DNA of 64,000 bases from TMP-86 sp044226865. GTDB taxonomy: Bacteria; Pseudomonadota; Gammaproteobacteria; Steroidobacterales; Steroidobacteraceae. How positions within the stretch are numbered: position 1 is the stretch's first letter; every line of letters starts with the position of its first letter. The stretch lies in NCBI GenBank assembly GCA_044226865.1, contig JBGAGE010000013.1, positions 62,001 through 126,000 of the forward strand. The letters are read 5' to 3'. This document shows, one piece after another, positions 53,638-62,216 of the stretch. Position numbers and translations under genes: made by a program. Under the pieces are notes generated by a model. The model did not search any database and had not been told where the DNA came from. It was given only the letters and a program-made list of their open reading frames with translations.

Positions 53638-54562
53638 TCTTCGAGGAGGCAGCGCCCCTATCCTCGATATCGTCTCCTATGGTCGCGGGGGCGGGTCGGG
53701 GCGCTTCACCAAGGAGCAGCTGGAATTGATCGCGCGAACCGTGAGCCGGGCGCCTGAGGTCATGGTCAAGGTGTCGGGTGGCGCCCGGAGCCTTCGTGGG
53801 GCGGCGGCTCACTTTGGATACATCAGCCGGCAGGCGTCGCTGGATCTCGAGACTGACGAGGGGGGCGCCGTCCGAGATAAGGATGGCCTCAAGGGGCTGA
53901 TCCGGGATTGGGATCTGGACATTGAAGTGATAACCCCGTCAGCGAGGGCAGTTAAGGAGCCGACGAAGGGTCCGAAGCTGGTCCACAATCTGATCTTCTC
54001 GATGCCCGCGGGAACATCGGCGGACAAGGTGCTGAAGGCTGTCAAGAAGCTTGCGCAGGAGGAATGGGCATTGAAGCACCGGTACGCGATGGTTCTACAC
54101 ACCGATGAGCCACATCCCCATGTCCACGTGGTCCTGAAGGCACGAAGTGAACAGGGATTCCGTTTGAATATACGGAAAGCTACGCTTCGCGACTGGCGGC
54201 AACGATTTGCAACGCATTTGCGCGAACAAGGGGTTTCGGCGAATGCAACTCCCCGGCTGATACGGGGTCAGAATTTGCGAAGCATTCCTGACGAGATGTT
54301 TCGTGCGCACGCTCGAGGAGCGATTGGAAAGATTTCGCTGACCGGAACGAATTTGTTGAACGTAGACAAAAAGCAGGCGGCTGTTTATCGAGGCTGGCGC
54401 CGAGTCTCAGCGACACTGGAAGAGATGGGTTACTCGGAGCTTGCGTCTTCAACACGTGCGCACATGGATTCGATTCGGGCAAGTGGAGGTCGTTGGGGGG
54501 CGGAGCGAAGTGATTCTTTAAAAGTGATCAGCCAAAACCAAAATCGCGCTAGAGAAGCATGA
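53618..54562 (+). CDS. MobP-type relaxase
   Basis: The 314-residue nickase that cuts oriT and pilots the strand through the secretion channel. Motifs: GAAAHFGYISR with the likely catalytic Tyr near residue 69, a middle VHNLIFSMPAGT segment, and the metal-binding HTDEPHPHVHVVL (three-His). It lacks the long C-terminal primase or LPD7/KfrB extensions, which exist as separate proteins at 45.4-47.3 kb. The 3' part of the gene is AT-richer than its start. The oriT probably lies upstream of mobC, but no nick site could be fixed by eye. Confidence 0.88.
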   Translation: MKKRSVDLRGGSAPILDIVSYGRGGGSGRFTKEQLELIARTVSRAPEVMVKVSGGARSLRGAAAHFGYISRQASLDLETDEGGAVRDKDGLKGLIRDWDLDIEVITPSARAVKEPTKGPKLVHNLIFSMPAGTSADKVLKAVKKLAQEEWALKHRYAMVLHTDEPHPHVHVVLKARSEQGFRLNIRKATLRDWRQRFATHLREQGVSANATPRLIRGQNLRSIPDEMFRAHARGAIGKISLTGTNLLNVDKKQAAVYRGWRRVSATLEEMGYSELASSTRAHMDSIRASGGRWGAERSDSLKVISQNQNRAREA

Positions 54563-54766
54563 TTCTGGCCTCAAGATCGAGATCAGGTCTGGATGCCCAT
54601 GCCGCGTCGGATCGACGCCGCAATCATGCGCAGCTGTATAATGAAAGCTGCCGGCATCGGCGGTTCGATACGAACGATTGCGAAGCGGCAAACCGACGAG
54701 TGATGTGTAGTCTCGACGGCGATCGGCTCCGTGCTTTAGAGGCTGAAAGAGGGATAGGGATTTCTA

Positions 54767-56458
54767 ATGAGCATTATTCACGTCAATCAAATTCGCCTCC
54801 ACGTTCTGAAACTATTCGAAAAGGTGATTGACCTTTCCGACCAGCAAAACGCACCCCCCGCTCAGCGGGAAGACTTCTTGCTAACCCGTTCACTGGCGGC
54901 ATACGCCGTGCACTATTTGTCAGGGGCGCCAGCGGAGCTGGCAGCGTCGTCCGTTACCGATGGGGGGCAAGATAATGGCCTCGATGCGATCTATTACGAT
55001 GAAGCAAATCGAAGGCTATACCTTGTCCAATCTAAGTGGATTAAAAGCGGAATAGGTGAGCCAGAGAATGGAGATGTTAAGAAGTTTGTGGCGGGAATTC
55101 ACGACCTATTTAACATGCAATTCGAGAGATTCAACGCGAAGGTGCGTTCCGTTCAGTCTTCGCTGGAGCAAGCGCTTGCCGATCCCAATACTCGGTACGA
55201 GATGGTTTTAGTACATACCGGAACGTCGGCTCTTGCGGAGCCCTCCCGCCGCGACTTGGATGATCTGCAAAAGGAAATGAACGATACGAGTGAGGTGGTA
55301 TTTACCACTGTGCTTAATCAGGGGCAGCTACATAATTCACTCGTCGCTAGCGCTGCCGGGGAGCCCATAAACTTGGTGATCAGCCTCAAGGAATGGGGGC
55401 ACAAACCGGGACCACGCGAGGCGTTCTACGGACAGGTCAGTGGGGATCAGATTGCCGACTGGTGGGGCAAGTATCGAACGCGTCTATTCTCCAGAAACTT
55501 GCGAAATATGCTTGGTGAGACCGAGGTAAACGCGGAAATCCGTCAAACACTAGAGCAGAACCCGAGTGCGTTTTGGTATTTCAACAATGGGGTCACTTTG
55601 ATCTGTCGGCGCGCGCAGCGGGCGATGGCAGGAGGAACGCTCAGAGACCTTGCGACTTTTCATTGTGATGATATTTCCATCGTAAATGGCGCTCAGACGG
55701 TAGGAACGATCGGGAAGTTCGGTGAAGTTCATGCCGAGAAATGTGCGGACGCTCTTGTGTCGCTGCGAATCATCGTTCGAGGAGAGGATATAGGCTTCGG
55801 GGACGAAGTGACGAAGACAAATAATCGTCAAAATCGAATCGAAAATCGAGATTTCGTCGCGCTTGACCCGGAGCAAGCGCGCTTGAGGAGCGAACTCGCT
55901 ATCGACGGAATCGACTATCAGATTGTTCGTGCCGAGTCGGTTTCCAGGACTCCACACAGTTTCGACTTAATAGACGCGACGACAGCTTTGGTTATGGCAT
56001 CGGGAAATGTGCGTCTGGTTGTGCAGCTGAAGCGCGAGATTGGAAAACTTTGGGACGATCCGTCAAAAGCTCCTTATAAGGAATTATTCAACACAAGTGT
56101 CCCTGGTCTTTTCGTCTGGCGATGCGTGCAGGTGCAACGACGTATTGACGAAGCTTTAGAGACTCGCGGGAAGAGAAGCGGTACGGCCAATTCTAAGAGG
56201 CGTCCTATCGCCACTCATGGGAATCGGATTGTTGCCGCGCTCGTGTTCGATGGCCTACCTGTTGATCGGTTCAAGGAACCTGGTTTTGATATTGAGACAG
56301 TCGCGTCTTCATCCACGATTACATCTTTAGTGGATTCGCGGCTGGAAGCTCTGCTTGACCGATTTGAAAAACACTACGGTGGGTCGATGATTCCGACGTT
56401 ATTTAAGAACCTTTCGAAATGTGAGCATTTGGTGGGCCTTATCAGGAAGGATGGATGA
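54767..56458 (+). CDS. AIPR-family defence protein with nuclease-like N terminus
   Basis: A 563-residue protein of the AIPR (abortive phage infection) family. The central block RLFSRNLRNMLGETEVNAEI with SAFWYFNNGVTLIC and SIVNGAQTVGTIGKFG is diagnostic. The N-terminal region has DNGLDAIYYDEANRRLYLVQ then SKW, a PD-(D/E)xK-like arrangement (Asp...Gln-x-Lys), suggesting nuclease activity. It is first of a three-gene operon with a methyltransferase and an endonuclease, with 8 bp overlap. Codon composition is visibly lower in GC than the transfer genes. The preceding 54563-54766 gap shows no convincing gene. Confidence 0.85.
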   Translation: MSIIHVNQIRLHVLKLFEKVIDLSDQQNAPPAQREDFLLTRSLAAYAVHYLSGAPAELAASSVTDGGQDNGLDAIYYDEANRRLYLVQSKWIKSGIGEPENGDVKKFVAGIHDLFNMQFERFNAKVRSVQSSLEQALADPNTRYEMVLVHTGTSALAEPSRRDLDDLQKEMNDTSEVVFTTVLNQGQLHNSLVASAAGEPINLVISLKEWGHKPGPREAFYGQVSGDQIADWWGKYRTRLFSRNLRNMLGETEVNAEIRQTLEQNPSAFWYFNNGVTLICRRAQRAMAGGTLRDLATFHCDDISIVNGAQTVGTIGKFGEVHAEKCADALVSLRIIVRGEDIGFGDEVTKTNNRQNRIENRDFVALDPEQARLRSELAIDGIDYQIVRAESVSRTPHSFDLIDATTALVMASGNVRLVVQLKREIGKLWDDPSKAPYKELFNTSVPGLFVWRCVQVQRRIDEALETRGKRSGTANSKRRPIATHGNRIVAALVFDGLPVDRFKEPGFDIETVASSSTITSLVDSRLEALLDRFEKHYGGSMIPTLFKNLSKCEHLVGLIRKDG

Positions 56459-57719
56459 TGAAACGCGGAGACTGTACATAAAAACAGTATGGCTGTATGC
56501 TGAGTTGGGTCCTTTCCCGGTAATTTGGCCCCAAGAGTCGAACAGTGATTCGACCATAGAAGGCTTTCTAACGAGATTTCAAATGACCAATAGTGCCAAT
56601 CCTGCGTTGCGAGTTTCGACCAGGGAAGTCAGTGCTGATTCTGGTAGCCACGACGGGCTAAATGGCGAAGCGTTGGGCGGGATCTCGATGCCGGAGCAAG
56701 TAAAGAAGTTTCCAGAATTCCGCTACATGGGTTCGAAGCATCGACTGCTGCCATGGATTCACGGTGTTTTGCGAAATCTGGAGTTTGAGACTGTAGCTGA
56801 CCCATTCGTGGGCAGCGGTAGCGTCGCCTACCTTCTAAAAGCAATGGGTAAGCAGGTTTTTGCATCCGATTTCCTGCGATTTCCCGCTGTTCTTGCTTCA
56901 GCTACGGTTGCAAATAGTCGATGCAAATTGGATGAAAAGACAGTTAAAAAGCTTCTTGTAAGAAAATCGAAGGGACGCAGTTTCATTGAGAGAACATTCG
57001 ACGGTGTTTTCTTTGAACGCAGCGATCTGCAATTCTTGGATCGAGTATCTTCCAATATTGAAGGTCTCTCGCAACCAGCACTTCAAGCATTGGCAAAGGC
57101 TGCATTGATTCGATCCTGTCTGAAGAAGCAGCCCCGCGGCGTTTTTACGATTTCTGGTGACCTTTCGCGGTACGACGACGGGCGCCGCGATCTGCGCATC
57201 AGCATAGAAGAACATTTTTTAGAGCAGGTGGCGACCTTCAATGACGTTGTGTTCAGTAATGGTTTGCGACACTTCGTACGCCACGCAAATGTTTTTGATC
57301 TCAAGCCAAAAGGTATTGATCTCGTTTATCTCGATCCGCCGTACGTGCCGCGAGCAGACGATAACTGCTATATGAAGCGTTATCATTTTGTTGAGGGATT
57401 GTCGTGCTACTGGAAGGGCGTGGAAATCTTGCAAGACACAAAAGTGAAAAAGATTCGTAAGCCGTACACTCCGTTCGGATCGCGAAAGACCGCGGTTGAG
57501 GCATTTGACCGCCTGTTCCAGGTTTTTCGTAGGAGCAAAATCGTACTTTCTTACAGCAGCAACGGCTATCCGGACAAGGAGATTTTGGAGGGTCTTTTGC
57601 ATCGCTATAAGAACAAGGTCACTTCATATGAGCGAGTGCACCGATATCATTTCGGAACTCATGGCGGAGTTGGGGCCGATCGCGCGTTGGTTCGCGAATA
57701 TCTCCTAGTCGGCGAATGA
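56451..57719 (+). CDS. D12-class DNA adenine methyltransferase
   Basis: A 422-residue N6-adenine methyltransferase of the Dam/D12 class. It has FRYMGSKHRLLPWI for cofactor entry, DPFVGSGSVAYLL (DPFxGSG), and DLVYLDPPYVP (DPPY catalytic motif). About 90 residues precede the catalytic core and match no family I recognise. ATG 56451 abuts AGGAAGG; later starts are possible. It overlaps the endonuclease gene by 4 bp and should protect host DNA from it. Confidence 0.9.
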   Translation: MDDETRRLYIKTVWLYAELGPFPVIWPQESNSDSTIEGFLTRFQMTNSANPALRVSTREVSADSGSHDGLNGEALGGISMPEQVKKFPEFRYMGSKHRLLPWIHGVLRNLEFETVADPFVGSGSVAYLLKAMGKQVFASDFLRFPAVLASATVANSRCKLDEKTVKKLLVRKSKGRSFIERTFDGVFFERSDLQFLDRVSSNIEGLSQPALQALAKAALIRSCLKKQPRGVFTISGDLSRYDDGRRDLRISIEEHFLEQVATFNDVVFSNGLRHFVRHANVFDLKPKGIDLVYLDPPYVPRADDNCYMKRYHFVEGLSCYWKGVEILQDTKVKKIRKPYTPFGSRKTAVEAFDRLFQVFRRSKIVLSYSSNGYPDKEILEGLLHRYKNKVTSYERVHRYHFGTHGGVGADRALVREYLLVGE

Positions 57720-58552
57720 AATACGTTGTCCAGACTGTAGATGAGATTCTCAGCAAGTTGAGTTCTCTTGAGGTCGATTGGAGAGACGAAACGGCATTAA
57801 ACGTTATCCATCGAATTTCTGCGATTCCGATTAAATTGACCTACTCATTGGAGGACGTGGAATCTCTATTGGATGCGGATTTCGACGAGGGGCTGCTTAT
57901 TTGCCGCCTATTCATGGGGCAATCTAAAGACTCCTTCACTGCACTTTTGCATTCAGTACGCGGCGATGCGGGAATTGGCGTCAAAGCTTACAAGGCCGAT
58001 AAAAGCTCCTTCTTGCGGGATCTACGCACCACCGGATTGCTCGATAGTATGGCGGCGGAAACGAACCGCAAGGCACACTGGAGTGACGTGCTGATCGAGA
58101 GATTGCGAAGTGGTCGTGGAAGTGCGATATCTGGCCAAAAGCGCGGGCGTGGTGTGGAGGATTTTGCTGAGGCCGTTGTTCGTAGGGTTTTTGGGGATCA
58201 GTATCAAATGCGTTGTACATTTCACGGTCCGCGTAACACTACGGCCAAATGTGATTTTGCAATTCCTTCGAAAGGCGATGCGAGGATATTGATAGAGTCG
58301 AAAGGATATGGAGCCACAGGTTCGAAGATGACCGATATTTTGGGCGATATTCACACCATTGTCGGCGCCAAGCGTCATGACTCCGCGCTTCTTTTCTTCA
58401 CCGATGGCCTTACCTGGAAGGAGAGGAAGAGTGACCTTCGGAAACTAGTTGAGCTTCAGAACAATGGTGAGATTCTGCGCATCTACACATGCGCTATGGC
58501 CGAACAATTTGAAGCTGATTTGCGGCAATTGAAGTTGGAATCAGGAATCTAG
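57716..58552 (+). CDS. DpnII-like type II restriction endonuclease
   Basis: A 278-residue endonuclease. The C-terminal half resembles DpnII-family enzymes: KRGRGVEDFAEAVVRRVF, then KCDFAIPSKGDARILIESKG with the Asp...Glu-x-Lys catalytic triad, and YGATGSKMTDILGDI. ATG 57716 overlaps the methyltransferase stop. Together with the D12 methyltransferase it forms a type II restriction-modification pair. Recognition of GATC would fit both families but is not proved. Confidence 0.8.
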   Translation: MKYVVQTVDEILSKLSSLEVDWRDETALNVIHRISAIPIKLTYSLEDVESLLDADFDEGLLICRLFMGQSKDSFTALLHSVRGDAGIGVKAYKADKSSFLRDLRTTGLLDSMAAETNRKAHWSDVLIERLRSGRGSAISGQKRGRGVEDFAEAVVRRVFGDQYQMRCTFHGPRNTTAKCDFAIPSKGDARILIESKGYGATGSKMTDILGDIHTIVGAKRHDSALLFFTDGLTWKERKSDLRKLVELQNNGEILRIYTCAMAEQFEADLRQLKLESGI

Positions 58553-58801
58553 TTTGTTCAGGCTCTCACGCAAATTGTCTATGCTCGCGGTTCTCGGGGA
58601 TGTTTCGAAATTTCGCTGGCTCCTGAATCTGGGTAAGCTTCCCGTTTTTAGCGGGGATTGGAAGTGGAACAGCGTTATGCTGCCATCGCCAACTTTTGCC
58701 TGGTCGTTATGCCTGCTGCCATTTGCAGCCAATCCCGTATAGGTCCTTAACCTGCCTCCGTGCTTGCGTTGGGGCCGATGCATCGGGGTGGGGCGGTTCG
58801 T

Positions 58802-60352
58802 TCAGATGTAGAATTTGAACGGTAGGCGAGGCGCTGAATCGATAGGGGCGGACACGAGAATGTCGCCAATTGCGTCGGCGAACCTTATCGTCACCGGTTC
58901 GCGATCGTTGTAAAGGCAGGTATTGAAATTGATTTTGGTCAGAGCCAGCACGTCCTTTAAGACTGTTTGAATGTCTTTCGCTCCGCGGCGGATTGAAACG
59001 TATAGAGGATTGGGCGTATCCGGACCCATGTACGTGTCAAGCCGTGGAACGTACCCAGACGTCCACAAGTATGCCGATCGACTGTCAGTAAGCATGGCCG
59101 TTCCCCGAATGGTGGGGTAGTTTCCAGGGCGAAACAGCTTGAGCTGATCCCAAGCGTCGGCAATTTGCACGCCTACAAGGCTGGTGCCAGTGTCTTCGCA
59201 TACTTCGCTGAAGCCGATCCACTCGTCGTCACTAAACGATGACCTCGCGTGAAGGAATAGCTCGGAGGGATTGGATCTATGACGGTCACGGTACTCTTCG
59301 AGCACCGTCGACATCAATTGCCGCGATGCTTCTCGATCAAGGTGGTATTGCTTTCGGTCAGGCTGATACCAAGGCCCAAGCGCTCCTCGAAATACTACGC
59401 CCTCGCCATCTGATAGAAACATTTGGGCGGCGCAACATGCGTGCCTGATATCTCCATCTTTTGGTTGGAGCTTATAAACCAGACCGACGTAACATACTCC
59501 CGGCCGCACATTCGCGAGCTGCCAAGGTCGTCCTCCGCTTTTATAGTAAGAGCCGGTTCCTAACTTCCAAGCGATAGTCGCGGGATCTTCGACTCGCCTC
59601 AAAAGGTCTCGTTGATTCGCTTTGACGAACTCATGCGGCGTGAGTGTTGTCTCTCGGACTATTTGCGTGACAATCTGATGGTTCAGAAGGCGGGCTTTGA
59701 GCTGCCGTCGGAAGTTCTTCGCATATTTGAATACGTCGGCCTGCGTCTCGGCGTCGCCAAATAGGGTTGGTTGGATGGCGAGAGCAGCGGCATCTCGTTC
59801 AGTGATGGATACCCGGCCTGGAATTCTGTCGGCCAAAGGAACCTTTGACTGAGGCCGACCAAGGTCAAATATGAAGTCGGGGATGACTACATACCAGAAG
59901 CTTGGGGGATCCTCGTCGCGATTGCGGTCAATGACTAAGCGATCAACGAAAGCATCCACTGTGGACTTGATTGCCTCATGCCTGTTTTGTAACCGCAGTC
60001 GGTTTAGCAGATCCTTTTCGTCAATGTCAGCAATTTCCCGGACAGGCTTGGCAGACCAGCCTGCGTGGAATGCCTCGCTGAATCCAGGGAACGGGACGTG
60101 GTGTGGTTGTACCGCCTTCGATATGCGAGTCGGTTCTGGAATGTCGATGAAGCCGCTAACCTGAGATGCCCACTGCTTAAACCGCTGGACCCCGTTCGCG
60201 GTCCCGATAACGCCGAAGCGCATAGGTCGCCTGTTCTCGCTGGCGTCAACCGGTCCAAAGAGATATAGGCCGTCGCGAGGGTAATCGACACTCTGCCGAA
60301 ATCGGAATTCAAGCTGAGGCTCTTCGATGTATAGGATTCTGCGACGTGTCAC
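58802..60352 (-). CDS. Short prokaryotic Argonaute (MID-PIWI), SPARTA type
   Basis: A 516-residue short Argonaute, about the size of known SPARTA Ago subunits. It has no N or PAZ domain: a MID region in the N-terminal half and a PIWI domain with GVCYVGLVYKL, FRGALGPWYQPDRKQYHLDR and ELFLHARSSFSDDEWIGF. Short pAgos lack catalytic cleavage and use a guide to sense invading nucleic acid. The GTG start overlaps the TIR-APAZ stop (GTGA), and Ago plus TIR-APAZ act as a heterodimer. It is convergent with the restriction operon across a 249-bp gap that holds nothing recognisable. Confidence 0.88.
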   Translation of the reverse strand: MTRRRILYIEEPQLEFRFRQSVDYPRDGLYLFGPVDASENRRPMRFGVIGTANGVQRFKQWASQVSGFIDIPEPTRISKAVQPHHVPFPGFSEAFHAGWSAKPVREIADIDEKDLLNRLRLQNRHEAIKSTVDAFVDRLVIDRNRDEDPPSFWYVVIPDFIFDLGRPQSKVPLADRIPGRVSITERDAAALAIQPTLFGDAETQADVFKYAKNFRRQLKARLLNHQIVTQIVRETTLTPHEFVKANQRDLLRRVEDPATIAWKLGTGSYYKSGGRPWQLANVRPGVCYVGLVYKLQPKDGDIRHACCAAQMFLSDGEGVVFRGALGPWYQPDRKQYHLDREASRQLMSTVLEEYRDRHRSNPSELFLHARSSFSDDEWIGFSEVCEDTGTSLVGVQIADAWDQLKLFRPGNYPTIRGTAMLTDSRSAYLWTSGYVPRLDTYMGPDTPNPLYVSIRRGAKDIQTVLKDVLALTKINFNTCLYNDREPVTIRFADAIGDILVSAPIDSAPRLPFKFYI

Positions 60353-61737
60353 TGCTCGTCGCCCTCTGAAACATCTTCATTTCCAAATGTTTCTTCGAAA
60401 TCGTCCCAGTCGTCTACATCCGGATCATCCTCGTCCGGCGGTTCGTCGCCAGTATGCATAATACTTACTGGCGACATGAAGCTGGCTGTCGGTAAGGAAA
60501 GAACTATCCGTTGCTGATGGGAAACACGTAATTCCATTTCCGATTGGCCTTGACTAAGCCACCACAGAAATGCAGAGAGCATGTCTCGCCAACGCGCATT
60601 TCTCCATGACTTCGAAAACGTGCGCCTTAGCCTATGCATCCGCTTCGTGTCGGCTATCGGGTCGAGGCCGTTCTCGGAAAATATCAGTCGAGCAGAGATC
60701 CGTGCGTGGCCGAAGGGAGAAGTCCGAACTTGAATCGATACTGCATAGTGCCAATGCACTCCGCGCTTTCCTGACTGCCCGATGATTTGGCGCCGACCTC
60801 GCTGTTCCGGCCAATTGAAAGGCACCATCGAAAGCGGCGCGGTGCGAATGTTTGCCCACCAAGATGGGTATCTATTCGATGATTTGTAGGCATGTAGTCC
60901 GCGATCAGCCAGGTACTTGTCGAATGATTGGTTGCAGAGATCTGAAAATTGACGACGAGCATCGAACCACGGAATGCTCAGCGCGCTCCACCCTTCCTTC
61001 AAAAATTGCGACACTTTCGTTGAACAAATGAGTTTTGCAGGAAGATTGTCTCCAAGGAGCCCGGCACTATCAGGACTTGCGAATGTCAGCACGCCGCCTC
61101 CAAAAGGTACCGCTGGCCACTGATGCAATGAGCGACTCTGAAATTGCTCAACGGAGAAACCCGTGGGTGGCTCGCAGTATCGAATCCATCCGGGCAGCCT
61201 TCGAAAGACAAGCCAATTGGAAGTTAGTCTCTCGGCATGGGCTATCACCCGAGTCGAGCCTTTTCGCTGAGTCTCCAACCACTCGCCAGTTGGGTGTGGG
61301 GTATCGCGCGGAACTTTCAGCGTAGAGCGCAACAGGTCGACTAGTTCGGCCAATCCTGCCGACCAACTCGAACTGAAGTCGATGTACTGGCGATGGGCGA
61401 TACGAAAGACTTGATCGTATTTCTTCAGCCGGAGGGGAATAATGAATTTTGAGTCGTTGAGCGTTTTTTCGAGATCTGCAGCGATTTCGATCTCGTTGCG
61501 GACCCCCTGTCGCTCCAAGCCGGTTGGAGTGCAGACCACCAGCATCTTGGCGGAGCTGTTACGGAGTGCACTCTCGAGTTCGCGAGACCAGTCGGCGCCA
61601 CCTCGCAACTGCAGAACATCGGCCCAAACTTTATAACCAATTGCTGTTAGCTTCGCTCCCAGCCAAAGGACGAATGCGTTGTCCTCGGGGGTGGCGTGGG
61701 AGATGAACAGGCCTTCGCGGGTGGTGGGAGTTTCCAA
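60349..61737 (-). CDS. TIR-APAZ effector, SPARTA type
   Basis: A 462-residue effector. The N-terminal TIR domain (about 8-140) starts GLFISHATPEDNAFVLWLGA and carries the catalytic Glu in RNEIEIAADL. The APAZ region (about 150-425) pairs with the Argonaute. On guide-directed activation SPARTA complexes oligomerise and hydrolyse NAD, killing infected or plasmid-burdened cells. The C-terminal tail is strongly acidic (EPPDEDDPDVDDWDD), as in described SPARTA proteins where the tail blocks the Ago nucleic-acid cleft. The start is TTG 61737 with no obvious Shine-Dalgarno. Confidence 0.88.
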   Translation of the reverse strand: METPTTREGLFISHATPEDNAFVLWLGAKLTAIGYKVWADVLQLRGGADWSRELESALRNSSAKMLVVCTPTGLERQGVRNEIEIAADLEKTLNDSKFIIPLRLKKYDQVFRIAHRQYIDFSSSWSAGLAELVDLLRSTLKVPRDTPHPTGEWLETQRKGSTRVIAHAERLTSNWLVFRRLPGWIRYCEPPTGFSVEQFQSRSLHQWPAVPFGGGVLTFASPDSAGLLGDNLPAKLICSTKVSQFLKEGWSALSIPWFDARRQFSDLCNQSFDKYLADRGLHAYKSSNRYPSWWANIRTAPLSMVPFNWPEQRGRRQIIGQSGKRGVHWHYAVSIQVRTSPFGHARISARLIFSENGLDPIADTKRMHRLRRTFSKSWRNARWRDMLSAFLWWLSQGQSEMELRVSHQQRIVLSLPTASFMSPVSIMHTGDEPPDEDDPDVDDWDDFEETFGNEDVSEGDEQ

Positions 61738-61936
61738 ATGGGGTTTTTGTGGTCGGGACTATTCGGAAAGCGCCCTTTGAGGCCTCGCGCGCGAACATAC
61801 CGCGATTGGTTCGCGACGCACGCCGGCTTTTCCCCTTTGATACCTCATTTTAGCACGACAGTCCGGGCGGCCTCAGAGGTCGCCGCTTTGGCGGCAGAAT
61901 TCCGGATCCAGGCTCTTTCCGAACTAAGAAATCTTG

Positions 61937-61977
61937 TGGACCCAATTTGGACCCAGCTCAAATTCCCCGTGGACCCA
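61937..61977 (+). repeat. Three TGGACCCA direct repeats next to the tRNA-Pro fragment
   Basis: TGGACCCA occurs at 61937-61944, 61948-61955 and 61970-61977, ending 37 bp before the tRNA-Pro 3' fragment. Direct repeats of this size and position resemble integrase arm-binding sites. Related GGTGGACAC repeats lie at 1553-1573 near the left tRNA-like sequence. Confidence 0.5.
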
Positions 61978-62013
61978 GCGAACTCACTAGAGGAAAAAGT
62001 TGTTATAAATCAA

Positions 62014-62058
<45 letters not shown>

Positions 62059-62216
62059 AAGGGGCCACCGAATGGATTCGAAGGTGCCGTGTCCGAGGGG
62101 CGGTGAGCCTTGGAAAACTGCGCAGCAGGTCCTTAAGCGGTCAGGGCCATTGCCGATACGATGCAATGAACTTTCCGCTCACTCCGGGTACCGGGAAGTG
62201 GACGCGAGGACCTACA

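Noticed and set aside
54559..54831. A 90-codon frame between the relaxase and AIPR genes
   Set aside because: No family resemblance, skewed composition and overlap with the AIPR start; treated as a chance frame.
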